A stretch of 64,000 nt of DNA from an uncultured Craurococcus sp. (GCA_902805545.1 CADCTD010000070.1:1-64000); one strand, 5' to 3'; numbered from the stretch's first letter, positions 9,708 to 18,546 are shown. Translations and numbers: made by a program. Notes: a model not told the origin generated them from the letters alone.

Positions 9708-10670
9708 TCAACTCCCTGGCTTCGTGACGGTGAGGACGACGGCGGCGATGCGGTCGGCCCGGCCATAGGTGTCGCCCTCGAGCTCCTCGCCGAAGACGTC
9801 CGGATCGGCCTCGCGGTAGCGCCAGGCGAGGCCGCTGCCGGCGAGGCGCTGCGCCGCGGCATCGAGGAAGGCATCGCGCCCCTCGACGATGGCGACGCCG
9901 GTGTAGAGGAGGAGGGTGCCGCCCGGCGCGAGGCGCCCGAGCGCCGCCTCCAGGATGGCGACGGACAGCCCCTCGCCCAGCGCCCCGCCGCCATGCCGGT
10001 AGGCCCGCCGCGCCGGGTCGAGCAGGTAGGGCGGGTTGGAGACGATGAGGTCGAAGGTGCCATCGACCCCGCCGAGCAGGTCGCTGCGCAGCGCCGTGGC
10101 GCGCGTGGCGCCGGCGAGCGCGGCATTGACCCGCGCGAGGCGGAGCGCGGCCTCGTTGATGTCGAGCATCGCCACCTCGGCCTCGGGGCGGGCCTTGGCG
10201 AGAATGATCCCGCCCGGGCCCGCGCCGCAGCCGATATCGGCCGCGCGAGCGATGGGGGTGGTGCGGGTGGCGAGTTCCGCCTCGATGGCCGTGGCGAAGC
10301 GGTATGTGTCCGGCCCGAAGAACACCGAATCGGCCGCGCTGGTCGGGAAGGCGGAATGCAGGAAGAGCTGGCCGCCGAGGGTCGAGAGCCGCACGAGGCT
10401 GCGCCAGAGCGGGCCTCCTGCCTCGGGCGCCACCACCTCGGCACGCTGCATCAGCGCGAACAGGTCGGGCGGCACCGCCTCCGGCGCGAAGGGCCGGCTC
10501 CAGCCGAAGACGCCGCGCAGGTCCCGCGCCACGGCATTGCCGGCCCGCTGGTTGACCCTGGCATGGGTCGCCGGCGTCGGCGTGACGAAATGGTAGCCTG
10601 TGTCCCGTACCGCCTCGGCAAGCGCGAGCAGAGATGCGTCGGACTGGTCGAGGGGAGAGAGGCAAGCCAT
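9708..10670 (-). CDS. class I SAM-dependent methyltransferase with NPPY motif
   Basis: A 320-residue protein with a helical N-terminal region (about residues 1-125) and a Rossmann methyltransferase domain: motif I AADIGCGAGPGGIILAK, an acidic residue after strand 2 (AMLDINEAAL), and the catalytic IVSNPPYLLD. NPPY is typical of enzymes methylating an amide or exocyclic nitrogen (PrmC, RsmC/RlmG, adenine-N6 types), so the target may be a protein glutamine, rRNA or DNA base. It directly precedes the HDO-type oxidase gene with a 3-base gap. The substrate is unknown. Confidence 0.8.
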   Translation of the reverse strand: MACLSPLDQSDASLLALAEAVRDTGYHFVTPTPATHARVNQRAGNAVARDLRGVFGWSRPFAPEAVPPDLFALMQRAEVVAPEAGGPLWRSLVRLSTLGGQLFLHSAFPTSAADSVFFGPDTYRFATAIEAELATRTTPIARAADIGCGAGPGGIILAKARPEAEVAMLDINEAALRLARVNAALAGATRATALRSDLLGGVDGTFDLIVSNPPYLLDPARRAYRHGGGALGEGLSVAILEAALGRLAPGGTLLLYTGVAIVEGRDAFLDAAAQRLAGSGLAWRYREADPDVFGEELEGDTYGRADRIAAVVLTVTKPGS

Positions 10671-10731
10671 TCGGGCAGACCGAACGGCTGTGGCCGCGGC
10701 AGGTTCCTCCGATGGCGGACGGGGCCGGCCT

Positions 10732-11658
10732 TCAGGCCTGCATCAGCGCCCGCACATGCGCCGCCGTGCTGGAAGCCAACGCGTCGATGTCGTAGCCGCC
10801 CTCCAACAGGCTGACGACGCGGCCCCCGCAGCGCCGCTCGGCGATGGCGCAGAGCGCCTCCGTCACCCAGGCGAAATCCGCCTCGCGCAGGCGGAGCTGG
10901 GCCAGCGGGTCCCGCGCATGGGCATCGAAGCCGGCCGAGATCACCAGCAGGTCCGGATCGAAGCCCTCGATCGCCGGCAGCAGCCCCTCCCAGGCCTCGC
11001 GGAACGCCGCCCCATCCGCCCCCGGCCGGAGCGTCGCGTTGAAGATGTTGCCCATCCCGCGCTCCCGCCGGTCGCCGGTGCCGGGGTAGAGCGGCCATTG
11101 GTGCGAGGAGGCGTAGAGGATCGTGCCGTCCGTCTCGACGCATGCCTGGCTGCCATTGCCGTGATGGACGTCGAAATCGATGATGGCGACGCGCCCGGCC
11201 CCATGCGCCGCCTGCGCATGGCGGGCAGCGACGACGGCATTGGCGAAGAAGCAGAAGCCCATCGGCCGCGCCGGCTCGGCATGGTGTCCGGGCGGGCGCG
11301 TTGCGCAGAAGGCGCGGCGCACCTCGCCCCGCATCACCGCATCCACCGCGGCCGTGGCGGCGCCGGCGGCGCGGAGGGCGGCCTCGGCGCTGCCGGCGCT
11401 CATCACCGTGTCGGCGTCGAGCGCGACGCACTCGCCCGGCGCCGGGCGGATGCCGAGGATCGCCTTGACATAATGGGGGGGATGGACCCGCTCGAGCTGC
11501 TCGACCGTCGCCTCCGGCGCTTCGGCGCGGATGAGGTGGCTGAACTCCTCCGCCTCCAGCGCCGCGAGCACGGCGCGCAGCCGGTCCGGGCATTCGGGGT
11601 GGTACTCGCCCGGCTCGTGGCGGAGGCAGGCGCGGTGGCTCAGCAGCAGCACGCTCAT
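10732..11658 (-). CDS. histone deacetylase family (acetylpolyamine/acetoin-utilisation type) hydrolase
   Basis: A 308-residue zinc hydrolase of the arginase/deacetylase fold. Visible motifs are RPPGHHAEPARPMGFCFFAN (tandem active-site histidines), IIDFDVHHGNGSQ (zinc Asp and His) and ISAGFDAHARDPL (second zinc Asp). Bacterial members deacetylate acetylpolyamines, acetyl-lysine or related amides. The ATG at 11656-11658 overlaps the stop of the TusA-like gene upstream (ATGA), so the pair is translationally coupled. Substrate not determined. Confidence 0.9.
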   Translation of the reverse strand: MSVLLLSHRACLRHEPGEYHPECPDRLRAVLAALEAEEFSHLIRAEAPEATVEQLERVHPPHYVKAILGIRPAPGECVALDADTVMSAGSAEAALRAAGAATAAVDAVMRGEVRRAFCATRPPGHHAEPARPMGFCFFANAVVAARHAQAAHGAGRVAIIDFDVHHGNGSQACVETDGTILYASSHQWPLYPGTGDRRERGMGNIFNATLRPGADGAAFREAWEGLLPAIEGFDPDLLVISAGFDAHARDPLAQLRLREADFAWVTEALCAIAERRCGGRVVSLLEGGYDIDALASSTAAHVRALMQA

Positions 11659-11888
11659 GCGGCCTCCTTCTTCTGCAGGACGAAGCGCCAGATGCCCTCC
11701 GCCTCGCCGGCCTCGAGGAGGGCATGGCCGGTCTCGGCGCAATAGGCGGGGAAGTCCCTGGCCGCCGCCGGGTCGGTCGCCAGCACCACCAGACGCCCGC
11801 CGGGGGGCAGGGCGCGCAGCGCCTTGTTGGCCTTCAGCACCGGGAGCGGGCAGGAGAGGCCCTGCACATCGAGCAGCGTTTCCGACAT
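11655..11888 (-). CDS. TusA/SirA-family sulfur carrier protein
   Basis: A 77-residue protein of the TusA fold. The defining CPxP motif occurs at LSCPLPVLKANKAL, with the persulfide-forming cysteine at residue 13. TusA proteins carry sulfane sulfur for tRNA thiolation, molybdenum cofactor and Fe-S related pathways, or sulfur oxidation. No TusBCDE genes are nearby. The coupling to a deacetylase-family gene gives no obvious pathway. The window also contains molybdenum-cofactor genes (moaD/moaE, moeA, mobB), to which a sulfur carrier could relate, but that link is inference. Confidence 0.88.
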   Translation of the reverse strand: MSETLLDVQGLSCPLPVLKANKALRALPPGGRLVVLATDPAAARDFPAYCAETGHALLEAGEAEGIWRFVLQKKEAA

Positions 11889-11929
11889 GCTAGGGAGGAC
11901 AGCACCCGGCCCCCTTCATGACAAGCGCC

Positions 11930-12826
11930 ATGCCCTTCCGCCTCGGCATCGACCTCGGCGGCACCAAGACGGAGATCGCGGCGCTCGACGCCGCGGGCGC
12001 CATCCGGCTCCGCCGCCGCGCGCCGACGCCGCCCGACCGTGCCGGCGTCATTGGCCTGATCGGCGGGCTGGTGGAGGCCGCGGAGGCGGAGCTCGGCGGG
12101 CGCGGCTCGGTCGGCATCGGCATCCCCGGCAGCCTCTCGCCGGCGACGGGGCTGGTGCGGGGGGCGAACTCCACCTGGCTCAACGGCGGGCGCCTGGATG
12201 CGGACATCGCGGCGAGGCTCGGCCGGCCGGTGCGGCTCTCGAACGATGCCAATTGCCTCGCCATGAGCGAGGCGGCGGATGGGGCGGGCGCCGGCTACCG
12301 CCGGGTCTTCGCCGTCATCCTCGGCACCGGCTGCGGGGCGGGCATCACCACCGAGGGGCGGATCGAGGAGGGACGCAACCGCATCGCCGGGGAGTGGGGG
12401 CACAACCCGCTGCCCTGGATGACGCCGGAGGAGTTTCCCGGCCCGGCCTGCTGGTGCGGGCGCCGGGGCTGCATCGAGACCTTCCTTTGCGGCCCGGCGC
12501 TCGCCGCCGATGCGGATGGGCCCGGTGCGCGCGATGCCGGCGGGCTGCCGGCCCGCGCCGCTGCAGGGGATGCGGCGGCGGCTGGGGCACTCGCCCGCCA
12601 TGCCGACCGGCTGGCGCGGGCGCTGGCGCATGTGATCAACCTGCTCGACCCGGATTGCATCCTCCTCGCTGGCGGCCTCTCGAACATGACGCATCTCTAC
12701 GAGGAGGTGCCGCGGCGCTGGGGCGGGTTCGTCTTCTCCGACGTGGTGGAGACGCCCCTGCTCCGGGCCCGCCACGGCGACAGCTCCGGCGTGCTCGGCG
12801 CGGCGAGGCTCTGGGATGCGGGCTGA
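11930..12826 (+). CDS. ROK-family sugar kinase (fructokinase/N-acetylglucosamine kinase-like)
   Basis: A 298-residue kinase starting MPFRLGIDLGGTKTEIAALD, the ATP phosphate-binding motif of the ROK family. The middle carries GTGCGAGITTEGRI and, after the active-site region with EWGHNPLPWM, the zinc-binding segment CWCGRRGCIETF diagnostic of ROK kinases. The likely reaction is ATP-dependent phosphorylation of a hexose; fructose, mannose and N-acetylglucosamine cannot be separated by eye. An ATG four codons upstream (11918) is an alternative start. Its end overlaps the start of the next gene by 11 bases. Confidence 0.88.
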   Translation: MPFRLGIDLGGTKTEIAALDAAGAIRLRRRAPTPPDRAGVIGLIGGLVEAAEAELGGRGSVGIGIPGSLSPATGLVRGANSTWLNGGRLDADIAARLGRPVRLSNDANCLAMSEAADGAGAGYRRVFAVILGTGCGAGITTEGRIEEGRNRIAGEWGHNPLPWMTPEEFPGPACWCGRRGCIETFLCGPALAADADGPGARDAGGLPARAAAGDAAAAGALARHADRLARALAHVINLLDPDCILLAGGLSNMTHLYEEVPRRWGGFVFSDVVETPLLRARHGDSSGVLGAARLWDAG

Positions 12827-13199
12827 GCTCCGCGCCGGCGCGGCCTACGCCGCGGCGATGTTCGGCCTCGGCGCGGTGCTCGGCCCGGTCCGCGAACTCG
12901 CCGTCGCGCCCCGCCTCGGCGCCACTGCCGCGGCGGCGCTGGAGGCGGTGCCGATGCTGGTCGGCATGGCGGTCCTGGCGCCCTGGATTGCGCGCCGGCT
13001 GGAGGTGCCGCCCGCCCGGCCGGCCCGCCTCGGCATGGGCGGTGCCGGCCTCGCCCTGCTGGTCCTGGCCGAGACGGCGCTCGACTGGCTGGTGCGGGGC
13101 CAGAGCCTCTGGCTCGAGCGGATGCGGAGCCCGGCCGGCTGGATCGGCCTCGGCCTGCTCGCCGCCTTCGCCCTGATGCCGGCGGCGCGGCGCGCCTGA
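12816..13199 (+). CDS. small integral membrane protein
   Basis: A 127-residue hydrophobic protein with about four predicted membrane segments (AAYAAAMFGLGAVLG; VPMLVGMAVLAPWIA; MGGAGLALLVLAETALDWL; WIGLGLLAAFALM) separated by short arginine-rich loops. No functional family recognised. It is wedged between the ROK kinase (overlapping 11 bases) and dinB (TGATG overlap at 13197-13201), so it belongs to a transcription unit with them. Confidence 0.65.
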   Translation: MRAELRAGAAYAAAMFGLGAVLGPVRELAVAPRLGATAAAALEAVPMLVGMAVLAPWIARRLEVPPARPARLGMGGAGLALLVLAETALDWLVRGQSLWLERMRSPAGWIGLGLLAAFALMPAARRA

Positions 13200-14461
13200 T
13201 GCCCAGCCTCTGCCGCGACTGCTTCCAGGAGGTGCCCGAGGCGCGCGGCACCTGCGCCGGCTGCGGCTCCCGCCGGCTGGTGCGGCACCCGGAGCTGTTC
13301 AGCCTCACCGTCGCGCATGTCGATTGCGACGCCTTCTACGCCAGCATCGAGAAGCGGGACCGGCCGGAGCTGCTGGCCCTGCCGGTCATCGTCGGCGGTG
13401 GCAGGCGGGGCGTGGTCGCGGCCTGCTGCTACATCGCCCGCACCCGCGGCGTGCGCAGCGCCATGCCGATGTTCAAGGCGCTGGCGCTCTGCCCGGATGC
13501 CGTCGTCATCCGGCCGGAGATGGCGAAATATGCCGCCGCGGCGCGGCAGATCCGCGGGCTGATGGAAGCCCTGACGCCGCTCGTGCAGCCGCTCTCGATC
13601 GACGAGGCGGTGCTCGACCTGCGCGGCACGGCGGCGCTGCACCGTGCCCCGCCGGCCGCCGTGCTCGCCCGCTTCGCGCGGACGGTCGAGCGGGAGGTCG
13701 GCGTCACCGTCTCCATCGGCCTGGCGGCCAACCGGTTGATGGGGAAGCTCGCGGCGGAGCGGGACAAGCCACGCGGCTTCGCCGTGATCGGCGCCGGGGA
13801 GGCGGCCGAATGGCTGGCGCCGCAGCCCGTCACGCTGCTGCCGGGCGTCGGGCCGGCGCTGGCGCGCAGGCTGGAGGCGGCCGGCTTCACCCGGCTCGGC
13901 CAGCTCGCTGCGCTCACCCCGCTCGAGGCGGCGCGGCGCTTCGGCGAGGACGGGCCGGGCCTCGCCGCCCGCGCCCGGGGCGAGGACGGGCGCGCGGTCA
14001 ATCCGGAGCGCGAGACCAAGAGCATCAGCGCCGAGACCACCTTCGACCGTGACCTCGCCGCCATCCCCGAGCTCGAGGCGCCGCTCTGGCGGATGTGCGA
14101 GAAGCTCGCCAGGCGGCTGCGGGAGAAGGAGCTGGCGGCGGGCGGCGTCGTGCTGAAGCTGAAGACGGCGGGCTTCGCGCTGCGCACCCGCAATGCCCGC
14201 CTGCCCTCCCCCACCTGCCTCCCGGAGACGCTCTTCGCCGCCGCCCGGCCGCTTCTGCTGCGGGAGGCGGATGGCACGCCCTTCCGGCTGATCGGCATCG
14301 GCGCGCAGCCGCTGGCCCCGGCGGCCGGCGCCGACCGGGGCGACCTCGCCGATCCCGAGGCGCCGAAGCGGGCGGCGCGCTGGCAGGCGATGGAGGCGCT
14401 GCGGGCCCGCTTCGGCGAGGCGGCGGTGATGCAGGGGCGCGGGCTGAAGCCGCGGGCGTGA
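13199..14461 (+). CDS. dinB: DNA polymerase IV (Y-family), zinc-ribbon type
   Basis: An error-prone translesion DNA polymerase, 420 residues. The catalytic palm shows VAHVDCDAFYASIEKRD and the second acidic site PLSIDEAVLDLRG; helix-hairpin-helix DNA binding is seen at LLPGVGPALARRLEAAGF. The first 35 residues add a CxxC...CxxC zinc-ribbon-like element (CRDC and CAGC) ahead of the polymerase domain, as in many alphaproteobacterial DinB proteins. The start overlaps the stop of the membrane protein upstream. I saw no obvious SOS operator, and the gene is internal to a transcription unit. Confidence 0.94.
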   Translation: MPSLCRDCFQEVPEARGTCAGCGSRRLVRHPELFSLTVAHVDCDAFYASIEKRDRPELLALPVIVGGGRRGVVAACCYIARTRGVRSAMPMFKALALCPDAVVIRPEMAKYAAAARQIRGLMEALTPLVQPLSIDEAVLDLRGTAALHRAPPAAVLARFARTVEREVGVTVSIGLAANRLMGKLAAERDKPRGFAVIGAGEAAEWLAPQPVTLLPGVGPALARRLEAAGFTRLGQLAALTPLEAARRFGEDGPGLAARARGEDGRAVNPERETKSISAETTFDRDLAAIPELEAPLWRMCEKLARRLREKELAAGGVVLKLKTAGFALRTRNARLPSPTCLPETLFAAARPLLLREADGTPFRLIGIGAQPLAPAAGADRGDLADPEAPKRAARWQAMEALRARFGEAAVMQGRGLKPRA

Positions 14462-14493
14462 CGCCGGGCCGCCGCCGCGCTACAGCGCGACGC

Positions 14494-15273
14494 ATGTTCC
14501 CCATCTCCCAATCCATCCCCCGTGCGGCCCTCGTCACCGGCGGCGCCAAGCGCCTCGGCCGGGCGATCGCGCTCGGCCTCGCCGAGGCCGGCTTCGACAT
14601 CGCCATCCACTACGCCGGCAGCGCCGGGGCGGCGGCGGAGACGGCGGAGGCGATCCGTGCCCTCGGGCGGCGTGCCGTGACGCTGCAGGCCGATCTCGGC
14701 CAGGAGGCGGAGACGGCGCGGCTGGTGCCGGATGCGACGGCGGCGCTCGGGCCGGTCGGCGTGCTGGTCAACAATGCCAGCACCTTCGAGCGCGACGAAT
14801 GGGCGGATGCGACGCGGGAGAGCTGGGACCGGCACATCGAGCCCAATCTCCGCGCCCCATTCCTGCTCGTCCAGGCCATGGCGCATGCCTTGCCAGCCGA
14901 GGCGGAGGGGCTGGTGCTCAACATGCTCGACCAGCGGGTCTGGTCGCTGACGCCGCATTTCACCAGCTACACCCTGTCGAAGGCAGGGCTCTGGGCGCTG
15001 ACCCGGACGCTGGCGCTGGCCCTCGCCCCGCGCATCCGGGTCAACGGCATCGGCCCGGGGCCGGCCCTGCCCAGCCCGCGCCAGAGCGAGGAGCAGTTCC
15101 GCCGCCAGTGCCAGTCCGTGCCGCTCCGCCACGGGACGAGCCCGGAGGAGATCGCGCGGGCGGCGCTCGCCATCCTCGCCCTGCCCTCGATGACCGGGCA
15201 GATGATCGCCCTCGATGGCGGGCAGCACCTGCAATGGGCGCCGAGCCCCGAGGCGGGGGCGCCGGAGGAATGA
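14494..15273 (+). CDS. pteridine-reductase-like short-chain dehydrogenase (FolM/PTR1 type)
   Basis: A 259-residue SDR. Its cofactor motif is TGGAKRLG (residues 15-22), the arginine-containing variant of NADPH-dependent pteridine reductases rather than the classical TGxxxGxG. NNAS lies near residue 95. The candidate catalytic residues are D146, Y159 and K163, with the same spacing as the Asp-Tyr-Lys set of Leishmania PTR1 (D181/Y194/K198). The C-terminal IRVNGIGPGP segment also fits. It overlaps folB by four bases (ATGA), so a role in reducing dihydrofolate or dihydromonapterin is likely. Family assignment is from sequence; activity is inferred. Confidence 0.8.
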   Translation: MFPISQSIPRAALVTGGAKRLGRAIALGLAEAGFDIAIHYAGSAGAAAETAEAIRALGRRAVTLQADLGQEAETARLVPDATAALGPVGVLVNNASTFERDEWADATRESWDRHIEPNLRAPFLLVQAMAHALPAEAEGLVLNMLDQRVWSLTPHFTSYTLSKAGLWALTRTLALALAPRIRVNGIGPGPALPSPRQSEEQFRRQCQSVPLRHGTSPEEIARAALAILALPSMTGQMIALDGGQHLQWAPSPEAGAPEE

Positions 15274-15659
15274 CGGCGCCGGATGCGGGGCGCCGGCTGC
15301 GCCTGGTCTTCGTCCGCGGGCTGGCCTTGCAGGCGCGGCTCGGGATCTACCCGCATGAGAAGGCGCAGCCTCAGCGGGTCATCATCGGGGTGGAACTTGC
15401 GGTAGAGGACGAGGCGGCGCCGGCCGGGGTCGGGCCGGACGAATTACGGCGGGTGGTGAACTACGAGAGCGTCGTCCGCGCCGCCCGCACGGCCGCGGAG
15501 GACGGGCATACGCTGCTGGTGGAGACGCTCGCGGAGCGGATCGCGGTCGCGGCGCTGGCCGACCGGCGGGTGGTGTCGGTTCGCGTGACGGTTGAGAAGC
15601 CGGACGCTTTCACCGATGCCGCAACCGTTGGAGTTACGATTGAGCGTGTCCGCAACTAG
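15270..15659 (+). CDS. folB: dihydroneopterin aldolase
   Basis: A 129-residue protein of the FolB family, which cleaves 7,8-dihydroneopterin to 6-hydroxymethyl-dihydropterin and glycolaldehyde in folate synthesis. The N-terminal segment LALQARLGIYPHEKAQPQRV carries the family's G-x-x-x-x-E; VNYESVVRA and the conserved Glu of LVETLAERIA follow, and VTVEKPDAF closes the substrate pocket. Its ATG overlaps the stop of the pteridine-reductase-like SDR, linking two steps of pterin metabolism. Confidence 0.92.
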   Translation: MTAPDAGRRLRLVFVRGLALQARLGIYPHEKAQPQRVIIGVELAVEDEAAPAGVGPDELRRVVNYESVVRAARTAAEDGHTLLVETLAERIAVAALADRRVVSVRVTVEKPDAFTDAATVGVTIERVRN

Positions 15660-15967
15660 GCGGAACGAATCAGCGAGGCTTCAACGGTTCATCGCGAAAA
15701 TCATCCACCGGGGGATTTGACCCCCACGATTGCGTGATAACTGTCAAGACCAACATATGTCTTGACCTGTCGACATGACCCTCGAAAACATAAACTCGTG
15801 CTAAATCAACATGTTACGGATGTGCTCGAAATTCGTGCAAACTCTTATGACTGGCGGATGACAGCCATTTACGGCCGGATTCCCGCACCGCGTCCACAGA
15901 GTTTTCCACAGGATCGGTGGAGAAACCTCGATTGCGCCGCGGCAGCCGATTACCCTTATCACTCGCC
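15660..15967 (+). other. AT-rich intergenic region upstream of uvrC
   Basis: This 308-base gap is distinctly AT-richer than its surroundings. It holds a G/C hairpin just after folB (GGGGG 15710-15714 / CCCCC 15721-15725), a perfect 8-bp inverted repeat (15743-15766), and two short motifs resembling DnaA boxes near 15890-15910 (the better one, TTTTCCACA at 15902-15910, is 8/9 to consensus). A 69-codon frame within it (from 15762) has no protein character. It most probably contains the uvrC promoter and control sites. No convincing -35/-10 pair could be fixed by eye. Confidence 0.5.
15743..15766. promoter_or_regulatory. perfect 8-bp inverted repeat upstream of uvrC
   Basis: GTCAAGAC (15743-15750) and GTCTTGAC (15759-15766) flank an 8-base spacer, giving a 24-base dyad with centre-to-centre distance of about 16, which is typical of a dimeric repressor site. 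No run of T follows, so it is less likely to be a terminator. The bound factor is unknown. Confidence 0.4.
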
Positions 15968-17866
15968 ATGACGGAAGCCGGAACCACGCCCGAATTGGCC
16001 CCTGCCGAGGCCGAAGCCGCTCCGGTGATGGAAGGCGTGCGGGTGATCGAGGCCGCGCTGGCCACCCTCCCCCTCTCGCCCGGCGTCTACCGGATGCTCG
16101 ATGGCAAGGGCGATGCTCTCTATGTGGGCAAGGCGCGGGCGCTCAAAAAGCGCGTCGTCGCCTATACCCAGGTCGGGCGGCTGCCCGAGCGGCTGCGGCG
16201 GATGGTGCACGAGACTCGGAGCCTCGAGGTCATCACCACGGCGAGCGAGGCCGAGGCGCTGCTCCTCGAGGCCAACCTCATCAAGAAGCTGCGGCCGCGC
16301 TACAACATCGTCCTGCGCGACGACAAATCCTACCCGTGGCTGGTGCTGACCGAGGACCATCCCTATCCGCAGATCACCAAGCATCGCGGCGAGCGGCGGA
16401 AGGGGGCGAGCTACTGGGGTCCCTTCGCCTCGGCCTGGGCCGTCAACCAGACGCTGACCGCCCTGCAGCGGGTCTTCCTGTTGCGCTCCTGCCGGGACAC
16501 CGTCTTCGACAGCCGCGACCGGCCGTGCCTGCTCTACCAGATCCGCCGCTGCTCGGCGCCCTGCGTCGACCGCATCTCGAAGGAGGATTACGGGGAGCTG
16601 GTGCGGGATGCGAAGCAGTTCCTCTCCGGCGAGACGCCCTCCATCCAGAAGACCCTGGCGCGCGAGATGGAGGAGGCGGCGGAGCGGCTCGAGTTCGAGC
16701 GGGCGGCCGCCATCCGCGACCGCATCCGCGGCCTGACGCATGTGCAGGGGCGCGACCGGATCAACATGGAAGGCATCGGGGACGCCGATGTCGTGGCGCT
16801 GCACCAGCTCGCCGGGCAGACCTGCGTGCAAGTCTTCTTCTTCCGGGGCGGGCGGAACAACGGCAACCGGCCCTATTTCCTCTCGAAGGGCGAGCAGGGG
16901 CCGGAGGAGGTGATCGGCGCCTTCCTCGGCCAGCTCTATGACGACCTGCCGCCGCCGCCCCTCGTCCTGCTGAGCCACGAGCCGGCGGAGCGGGCGCTGA
17001 TCGCCGAGGCGCTCTCCATCAAGGCCGGGCGCAAGGTGGAGCTGCACCGGCCGCAGCGCGGCGACAAGCGCTCGGCCGTCGAGCATGCCGAGACCAATGC
17101 GCGCGAGGCGCTGGAGCGCCGGATGGCGGAGGGCACGGCGCAGCAGACGCTGCTGCAGGGTGTGGCGACGCTCTTCGACCTCCCCTCGATGCCCGAGCGG
17201 ATCGAGGTCTACGACAACTCCCATATCCAGGGCGCGCATGCCTATGGGGTGATGGTGGCGGCCGGGCCTTCCGGCTTCCTCAAGCAGGCCTACCGGAAAT
17301 TCTCGATCCGCGGCCCCGTCAGGCCGGGTGACGATTTCGGCATGATGCGGGAGGTCTTCGAGCGCCGCTTCGGCCGGGCGCTGAAGGAGGATCCGGAGCG
17401 GGAGAGCGGCACCTGGCCGGACCTCGTGCTGATCGATGGCGGCCTCGGCCAGCTTAACGCGGCGCGGGAGATCATGGCGGAGCTCGGCGCGCATGACATC
17501 CCGCTCGTCGCCGTCGCCAAGGGGCCGGACCGGGATGCGGGGCGCGAGTGGTTCCACCGCGCCGGGCAGGAGCCCTTCCAGCTGCCGCCTCGGGACCCGG
17601 TGCTCTACTACCTGCAGAGGCTCCGGGACGAGGCGCACCGCTTCGCCATCACCACGCACCGGGCCGGGCGGTCGAAGGCGCTGACCACCTCGGAGCTCGA
17701 CGAGATCCCGGGCGTCGGCAGCGCGTTGAAGCGGAAGCTCCTTAACCATTTCGGCTCGGCCCGCGGGGTGCGGAATGCGGCGCTGGAGGACCTCGAGAAT
17801 GCGCCCGGCATCGGCCCCGCCGTCGCCCGCAAGATCCACGAGCATTTCCATCCGACCGGAGGGTGA
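15968..17866 (+). CDS. uvrC: excinuclease ABC subunit C
   Basis: The dual-incision nuclease of nucleotide excision repair; 632 residues. Domains in order: GIY-YIG nuclease ([18 protein letters not shown], about residues 38-110), central cysteine region ([16 protein letters not shown]), UVR motif that binds UvrB ([20 protein letters not shown]), RNase-H-like second nuclease (starting [14 protein letters not shown]; also [14 protein letters not shown]), and C-terminal tandem helix-hairpin-helix ([13 protein letters not shown] and [12 protein letters not shown]). Start chosen at 15968; 17 further codons upstream are open but unlike UvrC. pgsA follows 59 bases downstream, the common alphaproteobacterial order. 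Confidence 0.97.
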   Translation: MTEAGTTPELAPAEAEAAPVMEGVRVIEAALATLPLSPGVYRMLDGKGDALYVGKARALKKRVVAYTQVGRLPERLRRMVHETRSLEVITTASEAEALLLEANLIKKLRPRYNIVLRDDKSYPWLVLTEDHPYPQITKHRGERRKGASYWGPFASAWAVNQTLTALQRVFLLRSCRDTVFDSRDRPCLLYQIRRCSAPCVDRISKEDYGELVRDAKQFLSGETPSIQKTLAREMEEAAERLEFERAAAIRDRIRGLTHVQGRDRINMEGIGDADVVALHQLAGQTCVQVFFFRGGRNNGNRPYFLSKGEQGPEEVIGAFLGQLYDDLPPPPLVLLSHEPAERALIAEALSIKAGRKVELHRPQRGDKRSAVEHAETNAREALERRMAEGTAQQTLLQGVATLFDLPSMPERIEVYDNSHIQGAHAYGVMVAAGPSGFLKQAYRKFSIRGPVRPGDDFGMMREVFERRFGRALKEDPERESGTWPDLVLIDGGLGQLNAAREIMAELGAHDIPLVAVAKGPDRDAGREWFHRAGQEPFQLPPRDPVLYYLQRLRDEAHRFAITTHRAGRSKALTTSELDEIPGVGSALKRKLLNHFGSARGVRNAALEDLENAPGIGPAVARKIHEHFHPTGG

Positions 17867-17925
17867 GGTGCGGATGCAGAGCGTGACTGGACGGGGGCGC
17901 GCCGCTCCGCCATGACTGCGCCGAC

Positions 17926-18546
17926 ATGCCGACCGACCTGCCGAACCTGCTGACGCTGTCGCGCATCGCGGCGATCCCGCTGCTGGTGCTGCTGGTGGCG
18001 TTGCGCACCCCGTGGGGTGATGTCGGCGCCTGCCTGGTCTTCTCCCTCGCCGCCATCACCGATTACTTCGACGGCAAGATCGCCCGGCAGCGGAAGAGCA
18101 CTTCCGGCTTCGGCCGGATGTTGGACCCGATCGCCGACAAGCTGCTGGTCGCCGCCGCCCTGATGCTGCTGGCCGGGCTCGGGCGGCTGCCGGGGCTGTC
18201 GCTCTACCCCGCCATCCTCATCATGCTGCGGGAGATCCTGGTCTCCGGCCTCCGCGAATACCTGGCGGAGCTGCGGATCGGCCTGCCGGTGACGAAGCTC
18301 GCCAAGTGGAAGACCGGCTTCCAGATGGGCGCGCTCGGTACGCTGATCGCCGGCGAGACGGGGGCAGCGGTGCTGCACCTGTCCTTCCTGCCCGTGGCGC
18401 TGATCGGCGAGGCGATGCTCTGGACGGCGGCGGCGCTGACGCTCGTCACCGGATGGGACTACCTGCTCGCCGGCCTCCGCAATGCGGAACGGACTGCGCC
18501 GGTACAATCCCCCGAAGCCCATGTGAAACCGGCGGTGCGTCCCTAG
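17926..18546 (+). CDS. pgsA: CDP-diacylglycerol--glycerol-3-phosphate 3-phosphatidyltransferase
   Basis: A membrane enzyme making phosphatidylglycerol phosphate from CDP-diacylglycerol and glycerol 3-phosphate. The 206-residue product begins PNLLTLSRIAAIPLLVLL. It carries the full CDP-alcohol phosphotransferase motif D-x2-DG-x2-AR-x8-G-x3-D-x3-D in DYFDGKIARQRKSTSGFG followed by RMLDPIADK. About five membrane helices. The C-terminal 25 residues are a polar tail. Downstream of uvrC on the same strand. Confidence 0.95.
   Translation: MPTDLPNLLTLSRIAAIPLLVLLVALRTPWGDVGACLVFSLAAITDYFDGKIARQRKSTSGFGRMLDPIADKLLVAAALMLLAGLGRLPGLSLYPAILIMLREILVSGLREYLAELRIGLPVTKLAKWKTGFQMGALGTLIAGETGAAVLHLSFLPVALIGEAMLWTAAALTLVTGWDYLLAGLRNAERTAPVQSPEAHVKPAVRP

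Noticed and set aside
11655-11888. TusA-like protein as the sulfur donor for formate dehydrogenase (FdhD partner)
   Set aside because: It lies 20 kb away in another operon and fdhD is not in the window; the link would be speculation.
15890-15910. Chromosomal replication origin near uvrC
   Set aside because: Only one good and one weak DnaA-box-like motif, with no dnaA, hemE, parA or gidA context. Too little to call an origin.
15762-15971. A 69-codon frame between folB and uvrC
   Set aside because: No ribosome binding site, no similarity, and it overlaps the uvrC start and regulatory dyad; base composition is that of non-coding DNA.
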